Assembly (NCBI RefSeq): GCF_000828675.1
Contig: NZ_AP014510.1
Coordinates: forward strand, 1,569,413 to 1,633,412
Source of the DNA: Thermotoga profunda AZM34c06
GTDB taxonomy: Bacteria > Thermotogota > Thermotogae > Thermotogales > DSM-5069
DNA length: 64,000 bases
Reading direction: 5' to 3'
Shown: in pieces, positions 1 to 9,981 of the stretch
Numbering within the stretch: position 1 is the first letter of the stretch
Layout of the letters: each line of letters begins with the position of its first letter
Position numbers and translations under genes: made by a program
Notes under the pieces: generated by a model
What the model was told of the DNA's origin: nothing
The model's input: the letters and a program-made list of their open reading frames with translations, nothing else
Databases searched by the model: none

Positions 1-174
1 CCTTACAAGATAGACAAAGTCTATGTCGGATCAAAGTGCCCAAACAAAATCCATTTGTTAGCCTCTTTTAGTGCTTCATATAAGGTAAAAAGTGTGAGTC
101 TTGAAGGTGGAAAATTCATTACTAAGGAAGAATATGAACGAATGATTCAAGAAAAAAAGGAGGAGGAGAAATGA
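1..174 (+). CDS. C-terminal end of an unidentified protein (partial)
   Basis: Frame 1 is open from the first base to a TGA at 172-174, giving 57 codons of a gene that starts before the window. The visible part has a short beta-rich stretch and a charged, Glu/Lys-rich tail ending in EEEK. I do not recognise the family. Its stop overlaps the metK start as ATGA, and the metK ribosome site (aggaggag, 161-168) lies inside this frame. The two genes are therefore probably translationally coupled and in one operon. The possibility that this is only a chance open frame is low because of the ATGA junction, but the protein cannot be named. Confidence 0.55.
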   Translation, partial: PYKIDKVYVGSKCPNKIHLLASFSASYKVKSVSLEGGKFITKEEYERMIQEKKEEEK

Positions 175-1361
175 AAAAACTTTTCACAAGCGAGAGCGTC
201 ACCGAAGGCCATCCAGATAAAGTAGCCGACCAGATCTCAGATGCAATTCTGGATGCGATTATCGAACAAGATCCAGATGCAAGAGTAGCTGTAGAAACAC
301 TCGTGACAACTGGTATAGCGGTTGTTGCTGGAGAGGTTACAACTGAAGCTTATGTGGATGTACAGGATATTGTACGAAAGACTATTTTAGAAGTAGGATA
401 TACACGGGCAAAATATGGTTTCGATGGTGAAACATGTGGAGTTTTTACCTCAATACACAATCAATCTCCCGATATTGCCCTTGGAGTAAATAAAGCACTC
501 GAAGCAAGAGAGAAAAACAACGATGAAGATGAATTTGACAAGGTTGGTGCAGGAGATCAAGGAATGATGTTTGGTTATGCAACCAATGAAACACCTGAGT
601 TCATGCCATTGCCAATAATATTAGCCCATAAACTTTCAATGAGATTGGCGAAGGTGAGAAAAGAAAAAATCATACCATTTTTAAGACCCGATGGAAAAAC
701 CCAGGTAACAGTGGAATATGATGAGAACGGCAAACCAATCCGTGTTGATACAGTATTGATATCAGCCCAACACGATCCCGATGTCACCATGAACGACTTA
801 AGGGATGCTCTCATAGAACATGTCATCAAACCAACTATTCCAGAAAAATACTGGAACGATCAAGTGAAGATACTGGTAAATCCAACTGGAAGATTTGTCC
901 TTGGTGGTCCATCAGCCGACACGGGATTGACCGGTAGAAAGATAATCGTCGATACATATGGTGGTTGGATCCCACATGGGGGAGGAGCGTTCAGTGGTAA
1001 GGACCCAACGAAAGTTGATAGATCGGCACATTACATGGCGCGATACGTAGCAAAGAATGTCGTTGCTGCAGGTTTAGCAGATAGATTCATGTTGCAGGTT
1101 GCCTATGCCATAGGTAAAGCAAGACCTGTTTCATTCATGATAGACACCTTCGGAACGGCAAAGGTCGATGAGACAAAACTGAGAGATGTAATAACACAGA
1201 TTTTTGATTTCAGACCGCTTGCCATAATAAAGAAACTCAATCTCAGAAGACCTATCTACAAAAAGACCGCAGCATATGGACACTTTGGTCGAAATGACCC
1301 AGATTTCACCTGGGAAAATCTCGATGTTGTTCCAGAATTAAAAAGGGCATTTAATATGTGA
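171..1361 (+). CDS. metK: S-adenosylmethionine synthase
   Basis: MetK makes S-adenosylmethionine from methionine and ATP in the cytoplasm, releasing phosphate and pyrophosphate. The 396-residue length is normal for the family. Signature segments are visible: the start [12 protein letters not shown] with the metal and ATP-binding residues, [12 protein letters not shown] near residue 127, and [19 protein letters not shown] near 269, which is the phosphate-binding loop. The ATG at 171 follows a strong AGGAGGAG and overlaps the stop of the preceding gene by ATGA. rpsT follows 14 bases later, so the two are probably co-transcribed. Nothing unusual is seen. Confidence 0.97.
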   Translation: MKKLFTSESVTEGHPDKVADQISDAILDAIIEQDPDARVAVETLVTTGIAVVAGEVTTEAYVDVQDIVRKTILEVGYTRAKYGFDGETCGVFTSIHNQSPDIALGVNKALEAREKNNDEDEFDKVGAGDQGMMFGYATNETPEFMPLPIILAHKLSMRLAKVRKEKIIPFLRPDGKTQVTVEYDENGKPIRVDTVLISAQHDPDVTMNDLRDALIEHVIKPTIPEKYWNDQVKILVNPTGRFVLGGPSADTGLTGRKIIVDTYGGWIPHGGGAFSGKDPTKVDRSAHYMARYVAKNVVAAGLADRFMLQVAYAIGKARPVSFMIDTFGTAKVDETKLRDVITQIFDFRPLAIIKKLNLRRPIYKKTAAYGHFGRNDPDFTWENLDVVPELKRAFNM

Positions 1362-1375
1362 AGGAGGAAGAATAG

Positions 1376-1642
1376 ATGGCAAAGAAAGTCAGCAAATCTG
1401 TAGTGAAAAGGGCTGAGGAAGCGCTTAAGAGAAAGGTTAGAAACAGGGCATATAAAACTCAGATGAAAAATGCAATCAAGAAAGTGCTCGAAGCTGTCAA
1501 GACAAAAGAACCAGCTGATAGTATAGACAAACTTTTGAAAAATGCTATTTCAACAATCGACAAAGCAGCTTCCAAGGGAATTATTCATAAAAATCAAGCA
1601 GCCCGAAGAAAATCTCGCTTAGTAAAAGCCATAAGATCATAA
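1376..1642 (+). CDS. rpsT: 30S ribosomal protein S20
   Basis: S20 is a small helical protein that binds 16S rRNA at the bottom of the 30S subunit. The 88-residue, lysine-rich sequence shows the family pattern: an N-terminal KSVVKRAEEALKRKVRNRAYK segment and the closing GIIHKNQAARRKSRLVKAI signature. A GAAGGAGGAAG ribosome site precedes the ATG. It follows metK by 14 bases, and an intrinsic terminator 50 bases downstream ends the unit. Confidence 0.96.
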   Translation: MAKKVSKSVVKRAEEALKRKVRNRAYKTQMKNAIKKVLEAVKTKEPADSIDKLLKNAISTIDKAASKGIIHKNQAARRKSRLVKAIRS

Positions 1643-1689
1643 CTGTAAAAAACTCTATAAGAAGATTTAAGTTACTTTTCTAACCTGTT

Positions 1690-1718
1690 CCAGCACCTAC
1701 GCGTTGGTGCTGGTTTTT
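1690..1718 (+). terminator. Intrinsic terminator after rpsT
   Basis: An 8-base-pair stem (CCAGCACC with GGTGCTGG, 1690-1697 and 1706-1713) with an 8-base loop is followed by TTTTT. It closes the metK-rpsT unit. Confidence 0.85.
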
Positions 1719-1733
1719 GTTGTGTGATAAAAT
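1704..1733 (+). promoter_or_regulatory. Possible promoter for the CPBP protease gene
   Basis: TTGGTG (1704-1709) lies 18 bases before TAAAAT (1728-1733). It overlaps the 3' arm of the preceding terminator. The match is modest, and the call is supported mainly by the need for a new start after that terminator. Confidence 0.3.
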
Positions 1734-1755
1734 TGTAATGAGGAGAAATCTGAAA

Positions 1756-2334
1756 ATGAGTAAGGCAGTGATAAGGTTTTTGATATTCGTGACAATGCTT
1801 TGGATAGGTTCTACATTGGCATACTATTTTTCGAGTATGTGGTTCATCACAACGTGGTATGCCAGTATTTTTGTGGTAAGTTTATACTTCGCTTTAAAAA
1901 CCGGTGAGAAGTTATCGGATCTTTTCAGATTAAATGGCAAATGGATATTGAAAAGTATCTTATTTCTACCATTGATATATGCCTTGATGGCAGTGGTGAG
2001 TTTTATTTTCCCATCCATTGGTGCAACTACTCAAATACAAAAAGTCGATATAACAACGGCTATAGTAATAACATTTTTAGGACCAATCTCGGAAGAGATG
2101 GCCTTTAGAGGTTATACTCAGGGAATAGCTCGCAGGAAATTGAATGTTAACTCAGCAATACTGATCACGGCATTATTTTTCTCTTTCTTTCATCCATTTG
2201 AGGTCTTTCCCCAGATCTTTGTGATGTCAATGGTGCTGAGTGTTGTGAGAGAGATCTCTGGATCACTCGTTCCGCCGATGATAATACATTGCCTCAATAA
2301 CACAGTAGCGTTGGTAGTTAGTTTCCTGATTTGA
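1756..2334 (+). CDS. CPBP-family intramembrane metalloprotease
   Basis: This is a 192-residue polytopic membrane protein of the CPBP (CAAX protease and bacteriocin-processing) family. Motif 1, EEMAFRGY, sits at the start of a helix and supplies the paired glutamates and the arginine. Motif 2 with its metal-binding histidine is in SFFHPFEVFP, and a late histidine/asparagine pair is in MIIHCLNNTVA. At least five hydrophobic segments are visible. I chose the ATG at 1756, which has AGGAGA nine bases upstream; an earlier in-frame TTG at 1717 falls in the U-tract of the rpsT terminator. The substrate cannot be told. clpC follows 10 bases later, so the two may share an mRNA. Confidence 0.85.
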   Translation: MSKAVIRFLIFVTMLWIGSTLAYYFSSMWFITTWYASIFVVSLYFALKTGEKLSDLFRLNGKWILKSILFLPLIYALMAVVSFIFPSIGATTQIQKVDITTAIVITFLGPISEEMAFRGYTQGIARRKLNVNSAILITALFFSFFHPFEVFPQIFVMSMVLSVVREISGSLVPPMIIHCLNNTVALVVSFLI

Positions 2335-2344
2335 AAGGGGTGAT

Positions 2345-4798
2345 ATGATGTTCGACAGATTTTCTGAAAGATCAGCACAGGTCTTTGTTGAAGCTCAGAA
2401 CGAGGCTAAAGAAATGGGACATTCATATGTAGGAACAGAGCATATACTTTTGGCAATTTTGAAACAAGATCTGCCCATTGTTGACACTCTTGCAGAAATG
2501 GGTATAACTTATGCTCGAACAAAGAATGAAGTCATTTCAATGGTTGGAATGGGAATGCGGGGTTTTTCAAGCTCTCCTCAAATGACTCCACGCGCCAAAA
2601 GAGTCATAGAGTTGGCATATGAAGAAGCAAAGTATCTTGGAAGCGATAAAATCCATCCTGAACATATATTGCTCGGTATCATAAGAGAAGGAGAAGGTAT
2701 TGCCGTTCATGTACTTAGAAAGATGGGTATCGATCTTGGAACGCTTAGAAAGGTAATCGTCGAGAATGCCTCGCCAAAGAACACGGAGTTCGAGGGTGAC
2801 AGAACCGTTGAAAATGCTTCAGTAAGGCACTTAGAAGGTTTTGGAATAGACTTGACCGCTCTTGCTACAAAAAACCAGTTAGATCCAGTTATCGGAAGAG
2901 AAGAAGAGATAGAAAGAGTCATGCAAGTGCTTGTTCGCAGAAAGAAAAACAATCCAGTTCTGATTGGTGAACCGGGAATTGGTAAGACAGCTATAGTAGA
3001 AGGACTCGCCCAGAGAATTGTTGCAGGAGAGGTCCCGGAACCTCTCAAGCGTAAAACAATATTTTCTCTTGATGTAGCTGCCCTCGTTGCTGGTACAAAG
3101 TATCGTGGGGAATTTGAAAAACGAATGAAAAAATTACTGCAAATAGTTACCAAAGATCCAAATATAATTCTCTTCATCGATGAAGTTCATACGATAGTCG
3201 GTGCTGGTTCTGCAGAAGGTGCTGTTGATGCAGCAAATATACTAAAACCAGCCCTTGCACGTGGAGAAATCAGATGCATAGGCGCTACAACTCCTGATGA
3301 ATACAGAAAATATATCGAAAAAGATGCCGCACTTGAAAGAAGATTCCAAAAAATCTATGTTCGAGAACCGACAATTGAGGAAACACTCAACATACTCAAA
3401 GGACTCAGATACAAATATGAATCTCATCACAGGGTTAAGTACACAGATGGTGCATTGGAAGCTGCTGTTTATCTCTCAAAGAGATACATAACAGATCATT
3501 TCTTGCCAGATAAAGCTATCGATGTTATAGACGAAGCGGCTGCCAGAGCACGACTCAAGAGCTTTGTAATTCCATCTGAATTGCAGCAGTTGAAAAAACA
3601 ACTTGAAGATGTCAAATCAAGTAAGGAACTGGCTGTACTTAACCAGGATTACGAGAAGGCAGCTGAACTCAAAGAACAAGAGAAAGTTCTCAATCAGCAA
3701 TACACTGATAGATATGAACAATGGCGGAAGTCTGTTGAATCATCGATTGTAACTGTCGATGTTGACCAAATCGCCGAAGTTGTTTCTGGATGGACGGGGA
3801 TACCTTTGATGAAGCTCGAGGAAAGCGAAAGCATGAAACTATTGAGCCTTGAGAAGGCACTTCATCAGAGAATAGTTGGACAGGACGAGGCTATAAAAGC
3901 AATCTCAAAAGCCATAAGAAGGGCGAGGAGTGGACTAAAAGATCCAAGAAGGCCTATAGGTGTCTTCCTGTTTTTAGGGCCAACAGGTGTTGGAAAAACA
4001 GAACTCACAAAGGTACTCGCAGCACATTTGTTCGGCGATGAAAAAGCGCTTTTAAGATTCGACATGAGTGAATACATGGAGAGATTCTCCGTTTCAAGGT
4101 TAATTGGAGCACCTCCTGGATATGTCGGATACGAAGAAGGAGGAACTCTCACTGAGAGAGTCAGGAGAAGACCATTTTCAGTAATTTTGTTCGATGAGAT
4201 AGAAAAAGCACATCCCGATGTGTTCAATATCCTTTTGCAGATAATGGACGATGGAAGACTAACAGATTCTCAAGGTAGAGAAGTTGATTTCAAGAACACG
4301 ATTGTTGTGATGACGAGTAACATAGGAGGCAACCTCATAAACAAATCAAAGAAGACTATGGGATTTGTATCTGCCGAGGATGCACAAAAGGATTATCAAG
4401 AAATGAAAAATCTCGTTTTGGAGGAAGTTAAGAAAACTTTCAGACCAGAATTCTTAAATAGAATAGACGAGATTATAGTATTCCACTCGTTGACGCGCGA
4501 ACATATAGAAAAGATCATCGATATACTCGTGTCCGATGTTCAAGAAAGACTCGTAAGTAAAGGAATTACATTGAAATTGACCAAGGAAGCAAAGCAATTC
4601 TTAATCGAGAAAGGTTACGATCCCATCTTCGGCGCAAGGCCTTTGAAAAGAGCCATCCAGCAATATTTAGAAGATCCTCTTGCAGAAGAGATACTCAGGG
4701 GAAAATTCAACCCAATGGATACTGTAGTGTGTAAGGTCGATAAAAATGGTTTGAAGTTCGTCAAGAAGAAACACAAAACAGGTGTACTCAAGAGATGA
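2345..4798 (+). CDS. clpC: Clp protease ATPase subunit ClpC
   Basis: This 817-residue class I Hsp100 AAA+ unfoldase feeds proteins to ClpP. In order it has two Clp_N repeats (residues about 1-75 and 80-145), AAA domain 1 with Walker A GEPGIGKT (208-215) and the [10 protein letters not shown] Walker B region, a UVR-type coiled segment (about 415-460, [16 protein letters not shown]), AAA domain 2 with GPTGVGKT (about 545-552), and a ClpB_D2-small domain. The loop KTMGFVSAE in domain 2 matches the ClpP-docking loop of ClpC/ClpA. The UVR segment separates it from ClpA and ClpB. No ctsR or mcsAB lies beside it, unlike in Firmicutes. radA overlaps its end by four bases. Confidence 0.95.
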   Translation: MMFDRFSERSAQVFVEAQNEAKEMGHSYVGTEHILLAILKQDLPIVDTLAEMGITYARTKNEVISMVGMGMRGFSSSPQMTPRAKRVIELAYEEAKYLGSDKIHPEHILLGIIREGEGIAVHVLRKMGIDLGTLRKVIVENASPKNTEFEGDRTVENASVRHLEGFGIDLTALATKNQLDPVIGREEEIERVMQVLVRRKKNNPVLIGEPGIGKTAIVEGLAQRIVAGEVPEPLKRKTIFSLDVAALVAGTKYRGEFEKRMKKLLQIVTKDPNIILFIDEVHTIVGAGSAEGAVDAANILKPALARGEIRCIGATTPDEYRKYIEKDAALERRFQKIYVREPTIEETLNILKGLRYKYESHHRVKYTDGALEAAVYLSKRYITDHFLPDKAIDVIDEAAARARLKSFVIPSELQQLKKQLEDVKSSKELAVLNQDYEKAAELKEQEKVLNQQYTDRYEQWRKSVESSIVTVDVDQIAEVVSGWTGIPLMKLEESESMKLLSLEKALHQRIVGQDEAIKAISKAIRRARSGLKDPRRPIGVFLFLGPTGVGKTELTKVLAAHLFGDEKALLRFDMSEYMERFSVSRLIGAPPGYVGYEEGGTLTERVRRRPFSVILFDEIEKAHPDVFNILLQIMDDGRLTDSQGREVDFKNTIVVMTSNIGGNLINKSKKTMGFVSAEDAQKDYQEMKNLVLEEVKKTFRPEFLNRIDEIIVFHSLTREHIEKIIDILVSDVQERLVSKGITLKLTKEAKQFLIEKGYDPIFGARPLKRAIQQYLEDPLAEEILRGKFNPMDTVVCKVDKNGLKFVKKKHKTGVLKR

Positions 4799-6114
4799 AG
4801 GAAAAAGCGTATTTTGTTTGTACCAATTGTGGTTACGAGTCAGTAAAATGGTTCGGTAGATGCCCTAAATGTGGTGAATGGAATACTGCAAGTGAATTCA
4901 AAGTAGAAGCAAAGGAAAAGAATAAGCCAACGATAATCAATCTGAAAGAAGCTACGAAATCTGCTCAGACAATCAAAAGACTGAGTACGGGCTTTACAGA
5001 ACTCGACACAGCGTTGGGTGGAGGTATTTTACCGGGGCAAGTGATCTTACTTGGTGGAGAACCTGGTGTCGGAAAAAGCACATTGGCTCTTGAGATATGT
5101 AGTGAATTGTCAAAAAATGATTTAGAAACTCTATATGTCGCTGCTGAAGAATCAGCAGACCAGGTAGCTATTAGGGCTCAAAGGCTTTCCTGTAACAGCC
5201 TTGAAAGGATCATGATTTGTTCCGAGAACGATCTTGAGCAAATAGTCAATTTGCTCAATCGGAATTATGCTTTACTCGTAATCGACTCGCTCCAAACGAT
5301 GTATTCACCTGAAGTTGGAACGTATCCTGGCAGTATATTGCAAATTCGTACTTGTGCCGAGAAGATAATAGAGAAGTGCAAAGAACTCTCTATTCCAAGT
5401 GTACTCATAGCACATATAACTAAAAGTGGTGAGATATCTGGACCGAAACTGGTTGAACATTTGGTCGACACAGTTGTTTATTTCGAGGGAGAGAGAAACA
5501 CCGAACTCAGAATCTTGAGAATCATGAAGAACCGCTTTGGACCATCAGGAGAAGTCGCAGTCTTCGAAATGACTGAAAATGGGCTCAAACAGGTCGTCAA
5601 TCCAGCTTTCTACGATATTGAAGATCAATTGCCAGGTAACTGTTTAACATGTTCAATTGAAGGATCTCGAACTTTCGTGGTGCAGGTACAAGCTCTCGTA
5701 TCGAGGACCAAGAGTACAGTACCAAGGCGAGTGAGCAATGGTTTTGAAATGACAAGATTGCTTTTGTTGATAGCGGTGATAGGAAGACATCTACATTTAC
5801 CAATAGAGTCACACGATGTTTATGTCAATATTCTCGGAGGTTTGAAAATCACTGACCCCGGGATCGATGCAGCTGTCGTTGGTGCATTACTTTCTTCTAT
5901 GTTAGACAAGAAAATCGGCAAGGTAGCATTGATTGGTGAAGTGAGTTTAGATGGATCTTTGAAGCGTGTTCACCGTTTGAAATCAAGAATCGATGCGGTT
6001 AAAAAAATTGGAATTAATTCGATTATTATCCCAAGAACCACGGAACTGAAAGAGGAAGACGTCCAGAAAATAAACTCTCTACAAGAACTCGGTAAAGTAT
6101 TGGGGGTGATTTGA
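4795..6114 (+). CDS. radA: DNA repair protein RadA (Sms)
   Basis: RadA is a RecA-like, DnaB-like ATPase that drives branch migration of recombination intermediates. The 439-residue protein has the expected parts: a zinc finger with C9, C12, C23 and C26, Walker A GEPGVGKS (88-95), the RadA-specific KNRFG motif near 245, and a C-terminal Lon-protease-like domain (about 275-439) that lacks the peptidase dyad in this family. The ATG overlaps the clpC stop (ATGA), so translation is probably coupled. disA follows one base after its stop; this clpC-radA-disA order is typical of Thermotoga and resembles the Firmicutes radA-disA pair. Confidence 0.96.
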   Translation: MKEKAYFVCTNCGYESVKWFGRCPKCGEWNTASEFKVEAKEKNKPTIINLKEATKSAQTIKRLSTGFTELDTALGGGILPGQVILLGGEPGVGKSTLALEICSELSKNDLETLYVAAEESADQVAIRAQRLSCNSLERIMICSENDLEQIVNLLNRNYALLVIDSLQTMYSPEVGTYPGSILQIRTCAEKIIEKCKELSIPSVLIAHITKSGEISGPKLVEHLVDTVVYFEGERNTELRILRIMKNRFGPSGEVAVFEMTENGLKQVVNPAFYDIEDQLPGNCLTCSIEGSRTFVVQVQALVSRTKSTVPRRVSNGFEMTRLLLLIAVIGRHLHLPIESHDVYVNILGGLKITDPGIDAAVVGALLSSMLDKKIGKVALIGEVSLDGSLKRVHRLKSRIDAVKKIGINSIIIPRTTELKEEDVQKINSLQELGKVLGVI

Positions 6115-6115
6115 C

Positions 6116-7168
6116 TTGATACCAGATGATCTTCTCAGCAAAATCGCTTTACTTTCACCCGGGACCAAACTGAGAAAAGCCTTGGATGATATTATATCTG
6201 CAAACTTAGGTGCATTGCTCTTTTTTGTCGATGATCCTCAGAAATATGAAGATATAATCCAAGGGGGATTTGATCTGGATTGTAATTTTTCACCAGAGAG
6301 ACTTTACGAATTGGCAAAAATGGATGGTGCAATAGTTATTTCAGAGGATCTTTCAAAAATACTTTTCGCCAATGTTCATCTGGTACCAGATCCAATGATT
6401 CCAACTTTGGAAACTGGTATGAGGCATCGAACAGCTGAACGAGTAGCAAAACAAACAGGACAGATGGTCGTTGCAATATCAAAAAGAAGAAATGTGATAT
6501 CACTTTATTGTGGTCAGTACAAATACGTTATGAACGACACCCGTATCTTGATGGCAAGAGTATCACAAGCTATAAATACTCTGGAAAAATACAGGACGAA
6601 CTTTGATAAGATCATCTCTGAAATAGAAGTCAACGAATTTCATTCAGGTGTTTCGATATATGACGTTGCTCGCGCTGTGGAGAAGGCATTAACTATAATG
6701 AAAACTTACGAAGAGATATATCCATATTTAGTAGAACTCGGTGAAGAAGGAAAATTAATGAATATGCAATTGGAAGAAATTTTAGAAGATATAGAAGATA
6801 TAACATGCCTTTTGGTAATGGATTATTCTCAAAAGGATTTAGATTTAGATCAAGCTCGGGAGATAGTTGAACGATTAGAACAGGACAGAGAAAGCTCTCT
6901 TTTGAGAATCATTCGAACCTTAGGAATCGATGTTCAAAATCTGGCTCAAGCCGGTGAGGTAATTTCCTACCCACGCGGTTATAGAGTCTTGAAGTACACT
7001 GCAAAGATTCCTATAAGTGTTTCTGCAAAAGTTGTCAAAACTTTTAAGAATCTCAGATCACTCAGTGAGGCAACTATCGATTCTCTTCAGTCTGTAGATG
7101 GTATAGGTGAAAAAAGGGCATTGGCAATTGCGTCAGCAATTGGTATGATTAAGAATAGAGTTGGTTGA
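6116..7168 (+). CDS. disA: DNA integrity scanning diadenylate cyclase DisA
   Basis: DisA makes cyclic di-AMP from two ATP molecules and scans DNA for branched structures, on which it pauses synthesis. The 350-residue protein has the N-terminal DAC domain with D70-G71-A72 and the R103-H104-R105 motif in GMRHRTAERVAKQTG, a helical spine, and a C-terminal helix-hairpin-helix (SVDGIGEKRALAIASAIG). I use the TTG at 6116, five bases after GGGGGTGAT at 6102-6110. That ribosome site lies inside the end of radA, whose function it follows directly. RadA is known to inhibit DisA in Bacillus, so the pairing is meaningful. Confidence 0.95.
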   Translation: MIPDDLLSKIALLSPGTKLRKALDDIISANLGALLFFVDDPQKYEDIIQGGFDLDCNFSPERLYELAKMDGAIVISEDLSKILFANVHLVPDPMIPTLETGMRHRTAERVAKQTGQMVVAISKRRNVISLYCGQYKYVMNDTRILMARVSQAINTLEKYRTNFDKIISEIEVNEFHSGVSIYDVARAVEKALTIMKTYEEIYPYLVELGEEGKLMNMQLEEILEDIEDITCLLVMDYSQKDLDLDQAREIVERLEQDRESSLLRIIRTLGIDVQNLAQAGEVISYPRGYRVLKYTAKIPISVSAKVVKTFKNLRSLSEATIDSLQSVDGIGEKRALAIASAIGMIKNRVG

Positions 7169-7187
7169 TCACAATACCATTGACATG

Positions 7188-7196
7188 TGGTACAAT
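7188..7196 (+). promoter_or_regulatory. Extended -10 promoter for rpmH-rnpA-yidD-yidC-khpB
   Basis: TGGTACAAT is a TGn-extended -10 element. A weak TTGATC lies 20 bases upstream at 7165-7170. A perfect TTGACA at 7180-7185 is too close to serve this -10 and has no good partner downstream. The position, 40 bases before rpmH, fits. Confidence 0.45.
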
Positions 7197-7234
7197 GGCA
7201 AAGGTCATATTAAGATGTAGAAGGAGGATCAAGG

Positions 7235-7369
7235 ATGAAAAGAACCTATCAACCCAATCGTAGAAAAAGGCAGAAGACTCATGGCTTTTTGGCACGATCA
7301 AGAACACCATCTGGTCGTAAGGTTCTGGCACGAAGACGTGCGAGAGGTAGATGGAGAATCGCCGTTTGA
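7235..7369 (+). CDS. rpmH: 50S ribosomal protein L34
   Basis: L34 is the smallest common protein of the large ribosomal subunit and binds 23S rRNA. The 44-residue, arginine-rich sequence begins [18 protein letters not shown] and carries [20 protein letters not shown], the universal L34 pattern. A strong AAGGAGGATC lies just upstream of the ATG. The last 19 bases overlap the start of rnpA in another frame, which couples L34 and RNase P protein synthesis. Confidence 0.97.
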   Translation: MKRTYQPNRRKRQKTHGFLARSRTPSGRKVLARRRARGRWRIAV

Positions 7370-7722
7370 ATGATTTTTGTCTGCCCAGAACAGAACGCCT
7401 GAAACTTACCAGAGACTTCGACAGGGTGTTCCGAGAAGGGAAGGTTCTACAGAGTGATTTTTTCACAGTTATGTATGTCAAAAACAGCCTTGATTACAAC
7501 AGAATAGCTGTTATGGTGAAGAGAAAATTCGGCAAGGCTCATGAGAGAAACAAGATTCGACGCTGGATAAAGGAAGCATACAGATTGATGAAAAGTGAAT
7601 TGGCAAGGGGATTTGATATAATCATTCTTCCCCGGAAAGCCCTGTCGGAAGTCTTTAGGAGTTTGTCATATTCACTTGTGCAGAGAGAGCTCTATGATTT
7701 GCTAAAGAGGATCGAGAGATGA
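7351..7722 (+). CDS. rnpA: Ribonuclease P protein component
   Basis: RnpA assists the catalytic RNase P RNA in maturing the 5' ends of tRNAs. The 123-residue basic protein carries the signature [10 protein letters not shown] at residues 66-75 and the preceding [12 protein letters not shown] segment. The ATG at 7351 lies inside rpmH, giving a 19-base overlap, with GAGAGGTAG just before it. A later start would cut into the N-terminal strand of the family fold, so this start is preferred. yidD overlaps its stop as ATGA. Confidence 0.94.
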   Translation: MENRRLNDFCLPRTERLKLTRDFDRVFREGKVLQSDFFTVMYVKNSLDYNRIAVMVKRKFGKAHERNKIRRWIKEAYRLMKSELARGFDIIILPRKALSEVFRSLSYSLVQRELYDLLKRIER

Positions 7723-7958
7723 GAAAGATATTTATATCATTGATACGTTTCTATCAAAGATATATCTCTCCATTGAAACCACCGACATGTAGGTTTACCC
7801 CTACTTGTTCAACTTATGCCATCCAGGCAATTGAGCGTTTTGGAGTGCTTAGAGGAGGATTTCTTGCGCTCATAAGAATTATCAGATGCAATCCTCTAAA
7901 TCCCGGAGGAGATGATCCTGTACCGGAGAAATTCACACTAAGGAGGAGATCGACTTGA
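7719..7958 (+). CDS. yidD: Membrane protein insertion efficiency factor YidD
   Basis: YidD is a small membrane-associated protein that helps YidC insert proteins. The 79 residues show the family motif: an amphipathic N-terminus ([19 protein letters not shown]), TPTCSTYA, and [17 protein letters not shown]. The ATG overlaps the rnpA stop, and its own stop overlaps the TTG of yidC (TTGA). Five genes here run head to tail with almost no spacing. Confidence 0.95.
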   Translation: MRKIFISLIRFYQRYISPLKPPTCRFTPTCSTYAIQAIERFGVLRGGFLALIRIIRCNPLNPGGDDPVPEKFTLRRRST

Positions 7959-9289
7959 AGAAACTCATTGTCTTCATATTAGTTGTCATTTCAGTAATCT
8001 TTGCTTTTTCTAAGAATGAGATCCAATTGACAAATCTTGAGAATGGATTGAAGATCGTCACACGATTCGGTGAATATGAATTGAACAATAAAGGTGATTT
8101 TGTTAACATTTATCTAACTCTTGACAGAAAGATCCACATATTCCAAGCCGATGGCGATGGACTCGAGTTGTTTTCGCCAGAAGGTTCTCCTTTGAAAGTG
8201 ATCACAACTACTGTCAAAGGAACCATGGTTGCACCGAACACATATTCTGGGGATCTGTCCTTAGTATACGAATACGAAAACGGCACTCAAAAGGTAATAA
8301 CTTTCAAGAATGCTCCAGAGTATATAATAATTGTTGAAATCAACAATGTAGACTCCGTGGTCTTAACACTACCAAGAGTTTGGTACGAAGAAAACGACCG
8401 TGTTGTAAAAGATTACTTTGTGTCTTTCGCACCGAAAAATAGAATCATCTCGATTTCAAAGATAAATAACAGTGGAAAACTCGTTTCCAACAAACTAACC
8501 ATCAACAACTTAGGAAAAGTAATGCTCCACATGGCACCTTACAAGAGAATTTTTTTGAAGAAACTGTTTGAAGATGATTATCCGGTATTACTCGCAGAAA
8601 TTAAAAAAATAAGCGGTAGTTCATCGTGGTACGATCCATTTTTCTATCCACTTGTATGGTTCTTCTGGTGGCTTTTTGAACTCACAAAGAACTTTGGTTG
8701 GACAATAGTGGTCTTCACAATCGTGGTGAGATTGGTCTTGTATCCACTGTACCACGCACAGACAAAATCAATGATAAAGATGAGAAAGCTTCAACCAAAG
8801 ATTGAGGCAGTGAGAAAGAAATACAAAGATCCAACTAAGCAGCAAGAAGAACTGATGAAGGTTTACAAAGAAGAAGGTGTGAATCCTGCGAGTGGTTGTT
8901 TGATGTTACTTATACAATTACCCATATTCTTCTTGCTTTACGCAGTTATAAGATACTTTCAAGAAGAATTTGCCTTTGGCAGCAGATTTTTGTTGTGGAA
9001 CGATCTTTCCGTTGGTGGTTTTGGACCGAATGTGTTGTTCATAGTTATCACCATTGTCGCGAGTTATTACAATACATTAATAACGAGCCAGGATACAAGA
9101 AGCGCTTGGCAAGGTATCTTGATGTCTGTGATTTTCCCATTTTTGTTTGTTGGACTACCAAGTGGTTTGTTTTTGTACTATACACTCAATACAGTCATTC
9201 AACTTGTAATCACATACTATATTTATAAGCGTTACAAGATAAGAGGCATAACAACAAGAGAATTACTCGGTTTGAAACCTAAGGCTTAA
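7955..9289 (+). CDS. yidC: Membrane protein insertase YidC
   Basis: YidC inserts and folds inner-membrane proteins, alone or with SecYEG. The 444-residue protein has an N-terminal membrane segment (residues 3-20), a beta-rich extracytoplasmic domain to about 225 and the conserved five-helix insertase core (about 230-430), with [13 protein letters not shown] and the cytoplasmic hairpin [21 protein letters not shown]. The conserved arginine of the hydrophilic groove is the R in VVRLVLYP. The extracytoplasmic domain is shorter than in E. coli but present, so this is not the short Gram-positive form. The start is TTG at 7955 after AGGAGGAGAT. Confidence 0.95.
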   Translation: MKKLIVFILVVISVIFAFSKNEIQLTNLENGLKIVTRFGEYELNNKGDFVNIYLTLDRKIHIFQADGDGLELFSPEGSPLKVITTTVKGTMVAPNTYSGDLSLVYEYENGTQKVITFKNAPEYIIIVEINNVDSVVLTLPRVWYEENDRVVKDYFVSFAPKNRIISISKINNSGKLVSNKLTINNLGKVMLHMAPYKRIFLKKLFEDDYPVLLAEIKKISGSSSWYDPFFYPLVWFFWWLFELTKNFGWTIVVFTIVVRLVLYPLYHAQTKSMIKMRKLQPKIEAVRKKYKDPTKQQEELMKVYKEEGVNPASGCLMLLIQLPIFFLLYAVIRYFQEEFAFGSRFLLWNDLSVGGFGPNVLFIVITIVASYYNTLITSQDTRSAWQGILMSVIFPFLFVGLPSGLFLYYTLNTVIQLVITYYIYKRYKIRGITTRELLGLKPKA

Positions 9290-9306
9290 TTGAGGGGTGA
9301 GAACTG

Positions 9307-9981
9307 GTGAAAAAATTAAGAGCCACGGGACCTACTGTAACAGAGGCCATTGAAAAAGTAAAACAACAATTTGATCTTATGGATGAAGAGTTCGATTACA
9401 CCGTTATCGAAAAAGGTTCAAAGGGATTCTTTGGTCTCATGGCTAAGGAAGCAGTGGTTGAAATAACGATCAAGAATGGATTCTATAAAAGAAAGCTTGA
9501 GCAGTTCATGAACCATATATTGAGCACATATGGAGATATAAACGTGAACGTTCAGTGTGTTGGTAAAAAATTTTCAGTCGAACTCGAGGGAAAGGATCTT
9601 GGCAGGTTAATTGGAAAACACGGAAAGACTCTTGCTGCATTACAGCACATTGCCACTATCTATCTCAACAGATTGAGTGATACGAAATTGTCTGTGATAG
9701 TCGATGCCGGTGAATACAGAGAGAGAAGAAAAAAGAGCCTTGAGCATATGGTTAAACAAGTGATAGAGAACGTAAGAACCAATAAAGGGAAGGTTATTTT
9801 AGATCCAATGTTTTCCTTTGAAAGACGTGTGGTTCATGAGATTGCAAAAAATTATTGTGATATCAAGAGTTATTCAATTGGTATCGAACCATACAGAAAG
9901 GTCGTCATTGAATACTGCCCAGATAGTAAAGAATCATTGAGACCTGACCAGAACTTCAAGAGTAGCGTTCGCGGCAGCTAA
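9307..9981 (+). CDS. khpB: RNA-binding protein KhpB (Jag/EloR)
   Basis: KhpB pairs with KhpA and binds RNA, affecting cell elongation and division in streptococci. The 224-residue protein has a Jag_N domain (1-50), a KH domain with the loop LIGKHGKTL (about 101-109) and an R3H domain with R-x3-H in RRVVHEIAKNY. It starts at a GTG after GAGGGGTGAG and sits 17 bases after yidC, the classic rpmH-rnpA-yidC-jag order. Its last 48 bases overlap the end of the convergent minus-strand gene at 9934-10530. Confidence 0.93.
   Translation: MKKLRATGPTVTEAIEKVKQQFDLMDEEFDYTVIEKGSKGFFGLMAKEAVVEITIKNGFYKRKLEQFMNHILSTYGDINVNVQCVGKKFSVELEGKDLGRLIGKHGKTLAALQHIATIYLNRLSDTKLSVIVDAGEYRERRKKSLEHMVKQVIENVRTNKGKVILDPMFSFERRVVHEIAKNYCDIKSYSIGIEPYRKVVIEYCPDSKESLRPDQNFKSSVRGS

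Noticed and set aside
1717-1755. Longer start of the CPBP protease at a TTG
   Set aside because: It falls in the T-run of the rpsT terminator and has no ribosome site; the ATG at 1756 has one.
2707-3177. 156-codon open frame antisense to clpC
   Set aside because: It is a shadow of a well-conserved gene, with no ribosome site and a composition typical of reversed coding sequence.
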